A DNA stretch of 64,000 bases. It comes from Xanthomarina sp. F1114. GTDB taxonomy: Bacteria > Bacteroidota > Bacteroidia > Flavobacteriales > Flavobacteriaceae. The stretch's first letter is position 1. Each line of letters begins with the position of its first letter. The notes beneath the pieces are model-generated. The model worked only from the letters and a program-made list of their open reading frames with translations. It had not been told where the DNA came from and searched no databases. Where the stretch lies: positions 1 through 64,000 of the forward strand of contig NZ_JAPMLL010000007.1 in NCBI RefSeq assembly GCF_026410255.1, in the 5' to 3' direction. Shown here in pieces: positions 8,032 through 17,616 of this stretch. The position numbers and the translations under genes were made by a program.

Positions 8032-8529
8032 TTAAGCTGCATGTGCTTTTTTAACAATGTTACTTTTAATCTTTTCTTCCCATTTATTTAAGAGCGCTAT
8101 TTCGTTGCTCATCTGAAAATTAACATCTATGTTATAAAACTCTAAAACGTCTTTGGCCTTCGTTTTATATGTAATTAGTAAATCTATTTTATCTGTTTCA
8201 GTTTTATAAGTGGTTTTATTTTTAACAGGTCTATGTGTTTTTACTATTTCGCAAGAGTCTACTTGGCTTAAATCGACAATAGTTACTTTGTGTTCTGCAT
8301 CTATTATTTTAGAATAAATTAGCTTATTAGCAGCTTCGTCTATGGCAATGGTATAATACGTCCCCCAAGAGTCTATGTCACTAATGTTTAAATTGTTATT
8401 TTTTGCTTCTAAAATAAAGCCTTTTTTCGATTTCTTTTTCTGACTGTTTTGCGATTTTTGAATTAAAAAAAGAGGTATTAATATAATAAGTACTATTGCA
8501 ATTCCTATAAATGTGCTATATGATTCCAT
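8032..8529 (-). CDS. Membrane-anchored protein, unknown function
   Basis: A 165-residue protein. One N-terminal membrane segment (about residues 7-25, IGIAIVLIILIPLFLI) is followed by a basic stretch (QKKKSKKG) and a soluble domain of about 125 residues with alternating beta strands (YYTIAIDEAANKLIYSKI). The end is lysine- and alanine-rich. No catalytic motif is seen and the family is not recognised. It is likely a membrane-tethered cytoplasmic domain, given the positive charges after the helix. It is monocistronic between a terminator and a gene 118 bp upstream. Confidence 0.65.
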   Translation of the reverse strand: MESYSTFIGIAIVLIILIPLFLIQKSQNSQKKKSKKGFILEAKNNNLNISDIDSWGTYYTIAIDEAANKLIYSKIIDAEHKVTIVDLSQVDSCEIVKTHRPVKNKTTYKTETDKIDLLITYKTKAKDVLEFYNIDVNFQMSNEIALLNKWEEKIKSNIVKKAHAA

Positions 8530-8647
8530 GAGTTTATTTTTTATTTGTTATACAGTGATTGACTTGGTGTTTAACCAAGATTAATTAAAATAGACAGCTA
8601 ATCGTCTTGTTGATAACTAGTTGTGCGAATAAATAAAAAATAAAATT

Positions 8648-9022
8648 TTAGGAAAAAGTATGAAACGGGTAGAGTAGGGTTTCCATATCCAATCCAGGTT
8701 GAATATTTTTACTCTTATTAAGATAATGATTATCTTTTGTTAAGGTGTAACGTTCTACATGCTTAGAAAGTGAATGGTTAAAATTAATACCAGAAACATC
8801 ATCATAAGAAGCTAGACTGTTTACAACATCTCCCAGCGGTTCTAAATTTGGAAATAAATTTATTTCTGGAGTTTTAAACTCGGAAGTTTTTGTTGAAACA
8901 TGATGGTTTTTCTCTGTTTTTAATACAGAATCAATTAGGTAGTTCTGTACAGAAATACTTAAGCTTAAACTATAAGCAAATAAAAGGCTCAGCGCCGTCA
9001 TATTTCTAAACCATGTTTTCAT
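8648..9022 (-). CDS. Small exported or anchored protein, unknown function
   Basis: A 124-residue protein with an N-terminal hydrophobic stretch (about residues 8-24) that could be a signal anchor. The rest is polar, with H, N and S, and matches no family I know. A TAnnTTTG-type -7 (TACCTTTG, minus strand, 9028-9035) lies so close to the ATG that a transcript from it would be nearly leaderless. This could be chance. The reading frame has normal codon use for this genome but support is modest. Confidence 0.5.
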   Translation of the reverse strand: MKTWFRNMTALSLLFAYSLSLSISVQNYLIDSVLKTEKNHHVSTKTSEFKTPEINLFPNLEPLGDVVNSLASYDDVSGINFNHSLSKHVERYTLTKDNHYLNKSKNIQPGLDMETLLYPFHTFS

Positions 9023-9432
9023 GAATACAAAGGTATTACTGATTGAGATTCAAAAACTAAAAAAAATGTTAAATTAACTGTTGGAAGATAAAAAAAATAG
9101 ACGTTGATATTTAACCCTATTGATGTCCTAATCTCTTGTTTTATGTAAGAATAACTCCTGTAGAACCCATTACTTTTTTAATAAACCCTTAGAATGATAA
9201 ATGAGTGAGGATAAAATGTTTATAAGTTTTGCTTGGTTAAAAAGTTGGCTAGATTACCGCATGTATAATTCAAACGTTCCTCAAAATCTAAATTACTTAT
9301 TAGAAAAACAGAGGATTTAACAGTTAGTACTATTGTGAAAATTCATGGTGGTAGTCTCCTTCCAAACCTATTTAGGAAGAAGTACTTCTAATTATCCATC
9401 TAATTTCAATACAATTAAAATAATCTCAATTA
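9023..9432. other. 410-bp intergenic stretch with a possible small ORF
   Basis: No family-level gene is visible. On the plus strand a 34-residue frame runs from ATG 9216 to the stop ending at 9320 (MFISFAWLKSWLDYRMYNSN at its start), with GTGAGG five bases ahead of the ATG. It is too short to be sure. A 12-bp perfect palindrome (AGAAGTACTTCT) lies at 9378-9389 downstream of the TonB receptor gene, with a weak hairpin CTTCC/GGAAG just before it. No good terminator is seen for that gene. Confidence 0.35.
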
Positions 9433-11892
9433 TTAGAACTTCATAGTAGTTCTAACATTAAAAACTCTAGGCGTTAAATAATTAGGAATGGCATATTGTC
9501 TTTTACTATAAACATCTCTAACCCAAGTGTTGGTAATGGAGTTCTGTGTGTCGAAAATATTAAAGATTTCTAATCCAATTGATAAATATTTAAAAGGTTT
9601 TCTCCAGCCTTGGTTGGTTTCGTTTAAATCTACTATTACGTATTGTAATCCAATATCCGCGCGTTTGTAATCTGGCAAACGATTTTGGTACACATACGGA
9701 TCTGCATAACTAGGCGAGCCACCTGGAAGACCTGTATTATATACCAAATTTAAGTACATTTTCATTTTTGGTAAACTAGGTACGTAATCTTGAAAAAGTG
9801 CAGCAAACTTTAAGCGTTGGTCTGTGGGTCTGGGAATATATCCCCTGTTATTTATGTTTTCTTCTGTTTTTAAATATCCAAAGCTAAACCAGGACTCAGT
9901 TCCTGGAACAAACTCGCCGTTTAATCTCAAATCCAAGCCATAGGCATACGCTTTTGCATTATTATTTGCAGCATAACGAATACGAACATTTTCTAAAGTG
10001 TACGGATTGACATCTGTTAAATGTTTATAATAAGCTTCGGTGGTTAGTTTAAAAGGTCTTTCCCACATTTTAAAGCTGTATTCGTTTCCTATTACAACTT
10101 GAAAAGATTTTTGTGCTTTTACATCTGGATTTACCGTTCCCGAAGAATCGCGTAATTCTCGATAAAATGGTGGTTGGTAATAAAGTCCTCCACCAATTCT
10201 GAACAACATGTCTTTATCCCAATCTGGTTTAATAGCAAATTGTGCTCTAGGACTAACAACTGTTTGTGTTGTTTTTTCAATTCCCTGACCACTTACGGTC
10301 CAATTATGCACTCTGGCTCCGGCATTAAACCAAACATCATGATCTCCAAGAGTGGTTCTTTTACTCCATTGTAAATAAGCTTGAAGTCTTTGAATGGTTG
10401 TATGGTTTTTAGCTCTTACATTTTGGAAAGCAACTAAAGGTCCTTCGTAAGGCGTGTAAGGCTGGTTATTAAAGCCGTCTATATTTGGTGGATTTATGGA
10501 AAAACCAGCAGAGTCGATAACTTCCCATTCTACTAGGCGATCTCTAATATCTTCGTTGGTATATTTTATAGACCATTCAAAGTCGTTGGCATTTACAGTG
10601 TATTTTCCACTGTGTTCAATATTTGTTATAAGCGCATCTAAATCGTTTCTTCCGTGGTTTAACTGACCTCCAATACCTTCGCTATATTCCACTTCCCCTA
10701 AATCCTCATCGCCAATATTGGTGTTTACTTCCCCTAATCTATATTGAGCTAGAATATCGAAATATTCCTCTTCGGTAGTGTGATAGGTAGAAGCAATTAA
10801 ATTAAGTGTTACCTGGTCGTTAACTAAATAAGATCCTTTTAAAGCACCAAAAAGAGTTTGGTATTCGTCTTTTTCTTGTCCGTCGTAAAAAACTAATAAA
10901 GCCAAAGGATCTTCTATAGTTCCAAAATTGGTTTGTCTAGTTTTAGGTTGATAGCTGTATTTATTTAAAGATGCATTTCCTAAAAAGCTTAAAGTAAATT
11001 TATCTGAAAAGTTATAATTAATTTGAGTTTGAATATCTAAAAAAGTCGGATCGTAATTGGTTTCGGTTTCTTGAGCATCCACTAATAAACTATTATCTCT
11101 ATATCGGATTCCTATAATTCCAGAAAGTTTAGAATCTTTACTTATGGCTTCTACAGCAAGGCTTCCACCAAGCAGGCTTAAATCTGCACTCACTCCAAAA
11201 TTTAGTGGTTTTCTATAGGTAATATCTAAAACAGAAGCTAATTTATCGCCGTATTTGGCTTGAAAACCACCCGCTGAGAAATCTACATTTTGAACCAAAT
11301 CTGAATTTACAAAGCTTAATCCTTCTTGTTGACCAGAACGGATAAGAAAAGGTCTGTAAATTTCTATGCCATTTACATATACCAGGTTTTCATCATAATT
11401 ACCTCCTCTCACAGAATACTGTGTACTTAACTCGTTATTACTACTAACTCCGGGAAGCGTTTTCAATAGATTTTCTACTCCAGCATTTGCACCAGGAATT
11501 TGTCGGATAGCCTCTGGCTCTAGAGTTATAATACCTTGTACTTCTTTTCTTTGTTTACTAGAAATAACTACTGTAGAAATTTGCTCTACAGATTCTTTCA
11601 TAACTGGGTGAAATTCGTATTCCTCGCCGTTTTTTAAATTAAAAGTTACAAGAATGTCTTTAAATGCAAGATGAGAAAAAGAGACAGTAACATCTTTATC
11701 TGAAGGAATCTTTAAAATAAAGAAACCATTTTCGTTGGTAGTAGTTCCTTTGCTTTCAGCTTTAATATTAACATTTGCAATTGGATTATTGGCATCGTCC
11801 AGGATAACACCTTTAAGCGTTCCATTTTGCGAAAAACCTAGGTAGGACATCGAAAAAAGGAGAAAAATCGATAGATAAAATTTAATTTTCAA
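9433..11892 (-). CDS. TonB-dependent outer-membrane receptor
   Basis: An 819-residue receptor. It has a signal peptide (MKIKFYLSIFLLFSMSYLGF, cleaved after the SQ region), then a carboxypeptidase-regulatory-like domain at about residues 24-110 (GTLKGVILDDANNPIANVNI). A plug domain follows at about 115-225, containing IRQIPGANAGVENLLKTLPG and QYSVRGGNYDENLVYVNG. The remainder is a 22-strand-type barrel rich in aromatic residues and ends in RVFNVRTTMKF, with the usual terminal phenylalanine. It imports a ligand across the outer membrane using TonB energy. The ligand is not known: there is no SusD partner, so it is not a typical polysaccharide locus. The M23 peptidase gene ends 12 bp upstream, so they are likely co-transcribed. 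Confidence 0.9.
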   Translation of the reverse strand: MKIKFYLSIFLLFSMSYLGFSQNGTLKGVILDDANNPIANVNIKAESKGTTTNENGFFILKIPSDKDVTVSFSHLAFKDILVTFNLKNGEEYEFHPVMKESVEQISTVVISSKQRKEVQGIITLEPEAIRQIPGANAGVENLLKTLPGVSSNNELSTQYSVRGGNYDENLVYVNGIEIYRPFLIRSGQQEGLSFVNSDLVQNVDFSAGGFQAKYGDKLASVLDITYRKPLNFGVSADLSLLGGSLAVEAISKDSKLSGIIGIRYRDNSLLVDAQETETNYDPTFLDIQTQINYNFSDKFTLSFLGNASLNKYSYQPKTRQTNFGTIEDPLALLVFYDGQEKDEYQTLFGALKGSYLVNDQVTLNLIASTYHTTEEEYFDILAQYRLGEVNTNIGDEDLGEVEYSEGIGGQLNHGRNDLDALITNIEHSGKYTVNANDFEWSIKYTNEDIRDRLVEWEVIDSAGFSINPPNIDGFNNQPYTPYEGPLVAFQNVRAKNHTTIQRLQAYLQWSKRTTLGDHDVWFNAGARVHNWTVSGQGIEKTTQTVVSPRAQFAIKPDWDKDMLFRIGGGLYYQPPFYRELRDSSGTVNPDVKAQKSFQVVIGNEYSFKMWERPFKLTTEAYYKHLTDVNPYTLENVRIRYAANNNAKAYAYGLDLRLNGEFVPGTESWFSFGYLKTEENINNRGYIPRPTDQRLKFAALFQDYVPSLPKMKMYLNLVYNTGLPGGSPSYADPYVYQNRLPDYKRADIGLQYVIVDLNETNQGWRKPFKYLSIGLEIFNIFDTQNSITNTWVRDVYSKRQYAIPNYLTPRVFNVRTTMKF

Positions 11893-11904
11893 AGGTTTAA
11901 ATAT

Positions 11905-13593
11905 TTATTTTCTATAAAATGTAGCTTCAAAAGTAGAATTATTTCCCACATTATCAGTAACAATTACTTTTAAATTATTTTTTGTTTCACTAACTATATT
12001 ATCGTTAAAATCGTGGGTAATGGTTTTTGTTTTATAATCGTATTCCATTAAAATCCATTGGCCGTTAACTGTGGCTCGATAACTAGAAATACCAGAACCT
12101 TCGTCGTCAATTTTCAATTTTAAATAACGGTATTTACTTAACCATTGCCCGTCTTTAAAATTTATTGGTCTTATACTTGGGTTTACCGTATCTGCCACTA
12201 AGGCATAGGTTCCAAGAATTTTGGTATGCGTGTAAAGTAGGTTCCCCTCTCTTTTGGTGTTGGAATACCATGGATAGTTTTTATATCCTACTAATCGTGC
12301 AATATACAGCTTATCGGCATCTGGAGTATTAAAATTGCTAATATTATAAGAGAGTTTAAAGCTCTTTTTTAGAGGAATACTATCGTCGTGTAACTTGATA
12401 GTATCGTTTGAAATAGCAAAATCCATATAAAAGTCTTCATAAAAAGTGTCTTGATAAAACTCCACAGAAACATTTTTATGTAATAACTCGTTCGCTTTGT
12501 TGGCATATATATAGTAAGAAGAAGCAAAGGAGTCTTTTGCTTTAACCTTTGCTTCTTTTTTCCCTTCTATGTTTATAGTTAACCAGGCTGTATTATTCAT
12601 AAAGTCTTTAACCGCTACTTTATAGACAGAAGACGTACTGTCTTCCACTGTTATAATTCCACGATTATCTGAGTTTTTATACAAGCTTAGAGGATTGTTA
12701 GAATCTATAAATAATTTTTGTAAGCGTTCGTTTTTTGTTTTATAATGTCCGTAATCTATAAATCTATTGAGGTGTCTAGTTTCGTCGAAAGAAAAACGTT
12801 GAAAATCGATATCTATTTTCTGATTGCCATTAAAAAAAGATTGAATATTATAAACGCCGTTATTATTATAGGCTAGATCTTGCCTGTCGTTAGACTCGAT
12901 AGCAAAGCCAATTTTTCCATAGGCTTCAATATGTTCCACAGTATAATCGCCATTAGGTAGCTTGATTAATCGAAGTTTTTGTTTTTCGTTCGATTTGTTT
13001 ACATAAGAATTATTGTCCATCGGGTAGGCGTAAACCTCTTTAATTACGGGTAAAGTAGTATCTTTAATATCTATTCCAAATAAAAGAGGATTGATAGGTC
13101 TTTCTGCATTATCTCTAATTTCAAAATGAAGATGCGGACCTCCGGAACCACCCGTATTACCACTATAGGCAACTATTTCTCCTTTTTCTACAATAAGATC
13201 TTCAGTGTTAGGAAACACTTCAACCTCAAAGCTTTCTTTTTCGTATTGCAATTTTTTTATGAAGGCTTCAATTTCAGGAGAAAACTTACTTAAGTGCGCA
13301 TAGACAGTGGTATAACCATTTGGATGCGTAATATATAAGGCTTTTCCGTAGCCATAATGAGAAATTTTTATTCTACTAACATAACCGCTAGCTGCTGCAT
13401 AAACCTTTAAACCTGTGCGTTGTTGGGTTTTTATATCCAAGCCAGAATGGAAATGGTTTGGCCGTAATTCGGCAAAAGTACCTGATAATACCAAAGTTAC
13501 GTCTAAAGGATTTCCAAAGTAATCTTTAGGATAATAATCTTGTGCAAAAATGCTGGCACTTATAAAAAATAAAAAGGCAAAAGTAAATCTCAT
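11905..13593 (-). CDS. M23 family metallopeptidase, secreted
   Basis: A 562-residue protein with a signal peptide (MRFTFAFLFFISASIFAQ) and an N-terminal LytM/M23 domain. The zinc ligands are H49 and D53 in HSGLD and H156 in PHLHFEIR (H154-x-H156), with H100 (YAHLS) completing the site. M23 enzymes cleave peptide bridges in peptidoglycan. About 370 residues follow the catalytic domain, with beta-rich Ig-like modules near the C-terminus (ISSYRATVNGQWILMEYD). The protein is probably periplasmic. It lies 12 bp upstream of the TonB receptor gene. The catalytic residues are all present, so the protein is probably an active enzyme. Confidence 0.9.
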   Translation of the reverse strand: MRFTFAFLFFISASIFAQDYYPKDYFGNPLDVTLVLSGTFAELRPNHFHSGLDIKTQQRTGLKVYAAASGYVSRIKISHYGYGKALYITHPNGYTTVYAHLSKFSPEIEAFIKKLQYEKESFEVEVFPNTEDLIVEKGEIVAYSGNTGGSGGPHLHFEIRDNAERPINPLLFGIDIKDTTLPVIKEVYAYPMDNNSYVNKSNEKQKLRLIKLPNGDYTVEHIEAYGKIGFAIESNDRQDLAYNNNGVYNIQSFFNGNQKIDIDFQRFSFDETRHLNRFIDYGHYKTKNERLQKLFIDSNNPLSLYKNSDNRGIITVEDSTSSVYKVAVKDFMNNTAWLTINIEGKKEAKVKAKDSFASSYYIYANKANELLHKNVSVEFYQDTFYEDFYMDFAISNDTIKLHDDSIPLKKSFKLSYNISNFNTPDADKLYIARLVGYKNYPWYSNTKREGNLLYTHTKILGTYALVADTVNPSIRPINFKDGQWLSKYRYLKLKIDDEGSGISSYRATVNGQWILMEYDYKTKTITHDFNDNIVSETKNNLKVIVTDNVGNNSTFEATFYRK

Positions 13594-13713
13594 ATTTTCT
13601 AAAATTCCTGCTAAATTATCAATTTGAATGTAATCTACAAAAGATATATGAAGCTCTTATTTTGCAATAATATCAAGCAATTAGAACATTTTATAAATTT
13701 TATGTAAAAACAA

Positions 13714-13744
13714 TTGTAATTTATGTGAAGGTATCTTAACTTTG
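13714..13744 (+). promoter_or_regulatory. Predicted promoter of the coiled-coil/zapA operon
   Basis: TTG (13714-13716), 20 bases, then TAACTTTG (13737-13744), an exact match to TAnnTTTG. Transcription would begin near 13751. A TTG at 13742 that could extend the downstream reading frame lies inside the -7 element, which decides for ATG 13769 as start. Confidence 0.75.
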
Positions 13745-13768
13745 TCTGATAAGTATTGCATATTGTAC

Positions 13769-14059
13769 ATGAGTAAAATTGAAGAAATTGTTGATACTCT
13801 TGAAGTTAAGGTAGGTAAAGTTTTACAACAGTTAGAAACTGTAAAGCAAACGAACTTAAAATTAGAGAAAGAGTTGGAGCTTACTAAACAAAGTCTTCGA
13901 AGCCAACAAGAAGTTATAATTTCTTGGGAAGAAAAGTACGAGGCGCTAAAATTTGCAAATGCGATGCTTGGTAGTGACGAAAATAAAAGAGAAACAAAGC
14001 TTAAAATAAATACATTAATTAGAGAAATTGACCATTGTATTTCGCAATTATCCGATTAG
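13769..14059 (+). CDS. Small coiled-coil protein upstream of zapA
   Basis: A 96-residue, almost wholly coiled-coil protein. Heptads run from about residue 5 to 60 (VKQTNLKLEKELELTKQSLR) and a short C-terminal helix follows. Position directly ahead of zapA and the coiled-coil make a ZapB-like or division-linked role possible, but that is inference. I chose ATG 13769 over a TTG nine codons upstream because the promoter's -7 element overlaps the TTG. The zapA gene starts 16 bp after its stop. Confidence 0.7.
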   Translation: MSKIEEIVDTLEVKVGKVLQQLETVKQTNLKLEKELELTKQSLRSQQEVIISWEEKYEALKFANAMLGSDENKRETKLKINTLIREIDHCISQLSD

Positions 14060-14075
14060 TGTTTAATTAATTTCA

Positions 14076-14369
14076 ATGTCAGATCAACTTAAAATAAAGT
14101 TATCTATAGCAAACAGGGTATATCCGTTAACTATCTTGCCCAATCAAGAAGAAGGATTGCGCAAGGCTGCTAAAAACATTGAAACTATGATAAATCAGTT
14201 TGAGCAAAGTTATTCTGTGAGAGATAAACAAGATGTTTTAGCTATGTGTGCTTTACAATTTGCGTCTCAAGTAGAACAAAAATCAATAGATAAAGAAAAT
14301 GTCAGTGAACATGTTGAAGAAAAGCTTGAAGCTTTAAACAATTTGTTAGAAGTACATTTGAACTCTTAA
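14076..14369 (+). CDS. zapA: Cell division protein ZapA
   Basis: A 97-residue ZapA. Residues 5-45 form the small globular head (KIKLSIANRVYPLTILPNQE) and residues about 45-95 form a long helix for the antiparallel coiled coil. ZapA bundles FtsZ filaments at midcell. Length and the start IKLSIANRVYPL are as usual for Bacteroidota. The gene is followed by a 6S-like RNA and then rny; zapA next to 6S RNA is also seen in other phyla. Confidence 0.88.
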   Translation: MSDQLKIKLSIANRVYPLTILPNQEEGLRKAAKNIETMINQFEQSYSVRDKQDVLAMCALQFASQVEQKSIDKENVSEHVEEKLEALNNLLEVHLNS

Positions 14370-14394
14370 AACGTTCTTTAAAATAAATAAGGTT

Positions 14395-14584
14395 ACTGCC
14401 TACATTAGTTCTTTTTTTGGAAAACTCAACATTAATTCTTTAAAAAGGGTGAGTTTAAACTGTAAAAGCGGGCTGCTAGTGCTGATTTATTTCAGTATCT
14501 CGAGCAGATTCTTGATCAGTTTGTTAGCCCTAAACTTGTTATAAGGAGTTTATTACAAAACAAACTAGTGTAGGCTTTTTTTTT
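14395..14584 (+). ncRNA. ssrS: 6S-like RNA (Flavobacteriia type)
   Basis: The 230-bp gap between zapA and rny has no gene but folds into one long hairpin. GCCTACATTAG (14398-14408) pairs with CTAGTGTAGGC (14565-14575) with one G-U, directly followed by a run of T (14576-14584). Inside lies a large bubble, and an apical stem with GGGCT (14470-14474) and AGCCC (14526-14530) around CTGA/TCAG. A closing stem, open centre and terminal loop stem with a T-run fit 6S RNA, which binds RNA polymerase and mimics an open promoter. The place after zapA matches the known genomic context of 6S. The 5' end is approximate. A -7-like TACATTTG is at 14353-14360. Confidence 0.68.
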
Positions 14585-14600
14585 ATATAAATAAACTAAC

Positions 14601-16175
14601 ATGGAAATTTCAATTATATCAATAATAGGAGGCATATTACTCGGAATTATTATCGGCTTTATAGTAGCCAAACTACTAGAGAAGAACAACGCTTCAAAAC
14701 TTATAAAAAATGCTAAAAAATCTGCAGCTTCTATTTTAAAAGAAGCTAAGAGTGAAGGAGAAAGCATTAAAAAAGACAAAATTCTTCAAGCCAAAGAAAA
14801 ATTTATTGAATTAAAATCCGAGCACGAAAAAGTTATTACGTCTCGAGATAAAAAAATGGCAGATGCCGAAAAACGTACCAGAGATAAAGAATCTCAGGTG
14901 TCTAGTGAGTTATCTAAAAATGCCAAACTCAATCAAAGATTAGAAGAAAAGGTTAAAGATTACACTCATAGATTGGATGTTCTCGATAAAAAGCAAGAGG
15001 AAATAGAAAGGCTTCATAGAAGCCAAGTAGAACAACTTGAGGTAATCTCTAGCTTATCTGCTGAAGAGGCTAAAGCGCAATTAGTAGAATCTTTAAAAGG
15101 AGAAGCTAAAAGTGACGCTATGTCTTTTATTCAAAACACCCTTGAAGAAGCAAAGCTTACAGCCCAACAGGAAGCTAAAAAAGTTATTATAAATACCATT
15201 CAACGTATAGGAACGGAAGAAGCAGTAGATAACTGTGTCTCTGTTTTTAATATTGAATCGGATGATGTTAAAGGACGTATTATTGGACGTGAAGGTAGAA
15301 ATATTCGTGCCATAGAATCTGCTACCGGAGTGGAGATTATTGTTGATGATACCCCGGAAGCTATTATTTTATCTTGTTTTGACTCCGTAAGGCGAGAAAT
15401 TGCAAGATTGTCTTTACATAAACTAGTTACCGATGGAAGAATTCATCCTGCTAGAATTGAAGAGGTTGTTAAAAAAACCACCAAACAGATAGAACAAGAA
15501 ATTATAGAAGTTGGTAAAAGAACAGTTATCGACTTAGGGATTCATAACCTACATCCCGAACTGGTAAAAGTAGTAGGAAGAATGAAATATCGTTCGTCTT
15601 ACGGACAAAACTTATTACAGCACTCTCGAGAGGTAGCAAAACTTTGTGGGGTTATGGCAGCCGAATTAGGTTTAAATCCTAAATTAGCTAAGCGCGCTGG
15701 ACTATTGCATGATATTGGAAAAGTACCAGATGCTGAAGCAGATATGGAAACACCACACGCAATTCTTGGAATGCAATGGGCAGAAAAGTTTGGTGAAAAA
15801 GAAGACGTTTGTAACGCCATTGGAGCGCATCACGACGAAATAGAGATGACCTCACTTTTAGCACCTATTGTACAGGTTTGTGATGCTATTTCAGGAGCTA
15901 GACCTGGAGCTAGACGTCAGGTATTAGATAGTTATATTCAACGTTTAAAGGATCTAGAGGATATTGCCTTTGGTTTTGGAGGTGTTAAAAAAGCTTATGC
16001 TATTCAAGCTGGTAGAGAATTACGAGTTATAGTTGAAAGCGAAAAGGTGGACGACCAAAAAGCGGTTGATTTATCTTTTAATATTTCTCAGAAAATACAA
16101 ACAGATATGACTTACCCAGGGCAAGTTAAGGTAACTGTTATTAGAGAAACAAGAGCTGTAAATATAGCTAAGTAA
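14601..16175 (+). CDS. rny: Ribonuclease Y
   Basis: A 524-residue membrane-anchored endoribonuclease that starts mRNA decay. It has an N-terminal membrane helix (about 5-25), a long lysine- and glutamate-rich coiled coil to about 200, a KH domain with [10 protein letters not shown] at 225-234, and an HD domain with H341, H370 and D371 (LLHDIGKV), which bind the catalytic metals. Length is normal for the family. A terminator lies 37 bp after the stop. Confidence 0.95.
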   Translation: MEISIISIIGGILLGIIIGFIVAKLLEKNNASKLIKNAKKSAASILKEAKSEGESIKKDKILQAKEKFIELKSEHEKVITSRDKKMADAEKRTRDKESQVSSELSKNAKLNQRLEEKVKDYTHRLDVLDKKQEEIERLHRSQVEQLEVISSLSAEEAKAQLVESLKGEAKSDAMSFIQNTLEEAKLTAQQEAKKVIINTIQRIGTEEAVDNCVSVFNIESDDVKGRIIGREGRNIRAIESATGVEIIVDDTPEAIILSCFDSVRREIARLSLHKLVTDGRIHPARIEEVVKKTTKQIEQEIIEVGKRTVIDLGIHNLHPELVKVVGRMKYRSSYGQNLLQHSREVAKLCGVMAAELGLNPKLAKRAGLLHDIGKVPDAEADMETPHAILGMQWAEKFGEKEDVCNAIGAHHDEIEMTSLLAPIVQVCDAISGARPGARRQVLDSYIQRLKDLEDIAFGFGGVKKAYAIQAGRELRVIVESEKVDDQKAVDLSFNISQKIQTDMTYPGQVKVTVIRETRAVNIAK

Positions 16176-16212
16176 GAAAAAGTATTTGCCTTTGGCAGTT
16201 TATTCTATAAAT

Positions 16213-16242
16213 AAAAAAACGTCAGGAATGACGTTTTTTTTT
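16213..16242. terminator. Rho-independent terminator after rny
   Basis: AAAAAAACGTCA, loop GGAA, TGACGTTTTTTT, then more T. A tight 12-bp stem with a GNRA-type tetraloop. It also faces the end of the histidine kinase gene 70 bp to the right and could serve both. Confidence 0.9.
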
Positions 16243-16315
16243 GTGCAACTATTTGAGTTATTTCAAAAATAAATAAGAAGCTCCAGACACTTTAATTCTG
16301 ATGTTTAAATTAGCA

Positions 16316-17488
16316 TTAACTATAAAGAACTTCGTTAGGTACTAATTTTTTTTCATTTGGAATGGTAATAATAAAGCTGGTTCCTATATTAACTTTACTA
16401 TGTACTTCAATTTTTCCGCCATAAGTTTCTATTTGATTTTTTATTAAATAGAGCCCAACGCCTTCGGCATCATCATTTTTATGAAAAGTTTTATAAAGTC
16501 CAAAAATGGAATCTCCAAATTTCTCTAAATCAATTCCTATACCATTATCTGTTATTTTAATTTGTATGGTTTTTCCATTAATATAACTTTCAACAATAAT
16601 TTCTGGATCTCTATCTGGATGCTTATATTTTATGGCATTTGTTAATAGATTTTGAATAATACTTTCAATATAAGATGGGTTATAATAGATATACAAATTA
16701 GAATGAATTCTATTTTTAACTTTTGCCTTATTTTCTGTAATAACAAGATTTAAAACATTTAAGATATGATCTACTTCTTTTGCCAGATATAGCTTTTCTA
16801 ATTTAGCTGTTCTGTTGTTTTGAACAGATACAATTTCGGTTAAATTCCCAATTGTTTTTGTTAAAGAAGTGGATAAGGTTTTTAGATAATCTACTATCTC
16901 TTCCTTTTCGTGATTGGTTGTAGCTTCTGCATGAAAAATTAATAAGCTTTCATAATTGGCAGCATGTTGCTTTAAATTATGAGTTACAATATGTGCAAAG
17001 TTTTTAAGTTGATTGTTTTGTTTTGTTATAATATTTAAGGTGTCCGTTAGCTTTATCTGATTTTCAACATGCTTACTTATATCTACATGTGTTCCAATAA
17101 ACCGAATGGGATTTCCATTTTTATCTTCTTCAACTATTTTTCCTTTATCTAAAATCCATTTATAGCTCCCATCTTTACATTTTATGCGATGTTCGTTAAC
17201 ATACATGGGAGTTAAACCATTAATATGATCTTGATAATCTTGAAAATACTTTGCCTTATCTTCTGGGTGTACACGATTGTTCCAGTCATTTATTTCATCT
17301 CCAAAAGTAGGGTCGTCTTCAAAACCAATAATGCGCTTGGAAGCTTCAGAAAAATACACCTTATTACTTAAGGCATTAAATTCCCAGACTCCAACATTGG
17401 TTATCTCGACCGCCAGTTGCCACATCCGTTTTTCACTATAAGCTTTAGGACTTGAGTTATTTGTGATATCAGAGTTTTTAAAATCCAT
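16316..17488 (-). CDS. PAS-domain sensor histidine kinase
   Basis: A 390-residue kinase without a membrane segment, so cytoplasmic. A PAS/PAC sensor (about residues 22-142) contains IIGFEDDP and DGSYKWILDKG. The histidine region has the phospho-acceptor in HIVTHNLKQHAAN (H170). The ATPase domain has N284 (NLLTNAIKY), DNGIGI at 314-319 and GVGLYLIK at 343-350. It autophosphorylates and passes phosphate to a response regulator. No regulator is next to it, so it is an orphan. The stimulus is unknown. Confidence 0.9.
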   Translation of the reverse strand: MDFKNSDITNNSSPKAYSEKRMWQLAVEITNVGVWEFNALSNKVYFSEASKRIIGFEDDPTFGDEINDWNNRVHPEDKAKYFQDYQDHINGLTPMYVNEHRIKCKDGSYKWILDKGKIVEEDKNGNPIRFIGTHVDISKHVENQIKLTDTLNIITKQNNQLKNFAHIVTHNLKQHAANYESLLIFHAEATTNHEKEEIVDYLKTLSTSLTKTIGNLTEIVSVQNNRTAKLEKLYLAKEVDHILNVLNLVITENKAKVKNRIHSNLYIYYNPSYIESIIQNLLTNAIKYKHPDRDPEIIVESYINGKTIQIKITDNGIGIDLEKFGDSIFGLYKTFHKNDDAEGVGLYLIKNQIETYGGKIEVHSKVNIGTSFIITIPNEKKLVPNEVLYS

Positions 17489-17616
17489 ATTTCTACATCA
17501 ATTTGTTATTAAATTGTTGCTATTAAAATGAGAGAATTGGGAAATTGCTAAGCTCTTTCCTACTAAAATAATTAATAATCAGCTATTTGAATAGGAATTT
17601 GTCAAAAATTTATAAT

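Noticed and set aside
14516-14779. An 87-residue minus-strand reading frame opposite rny and the 6S-like RNA
   Set aside because: It lies opposite a real gene and an RNA, has no family match, and its composition follows the complementary coding strand.
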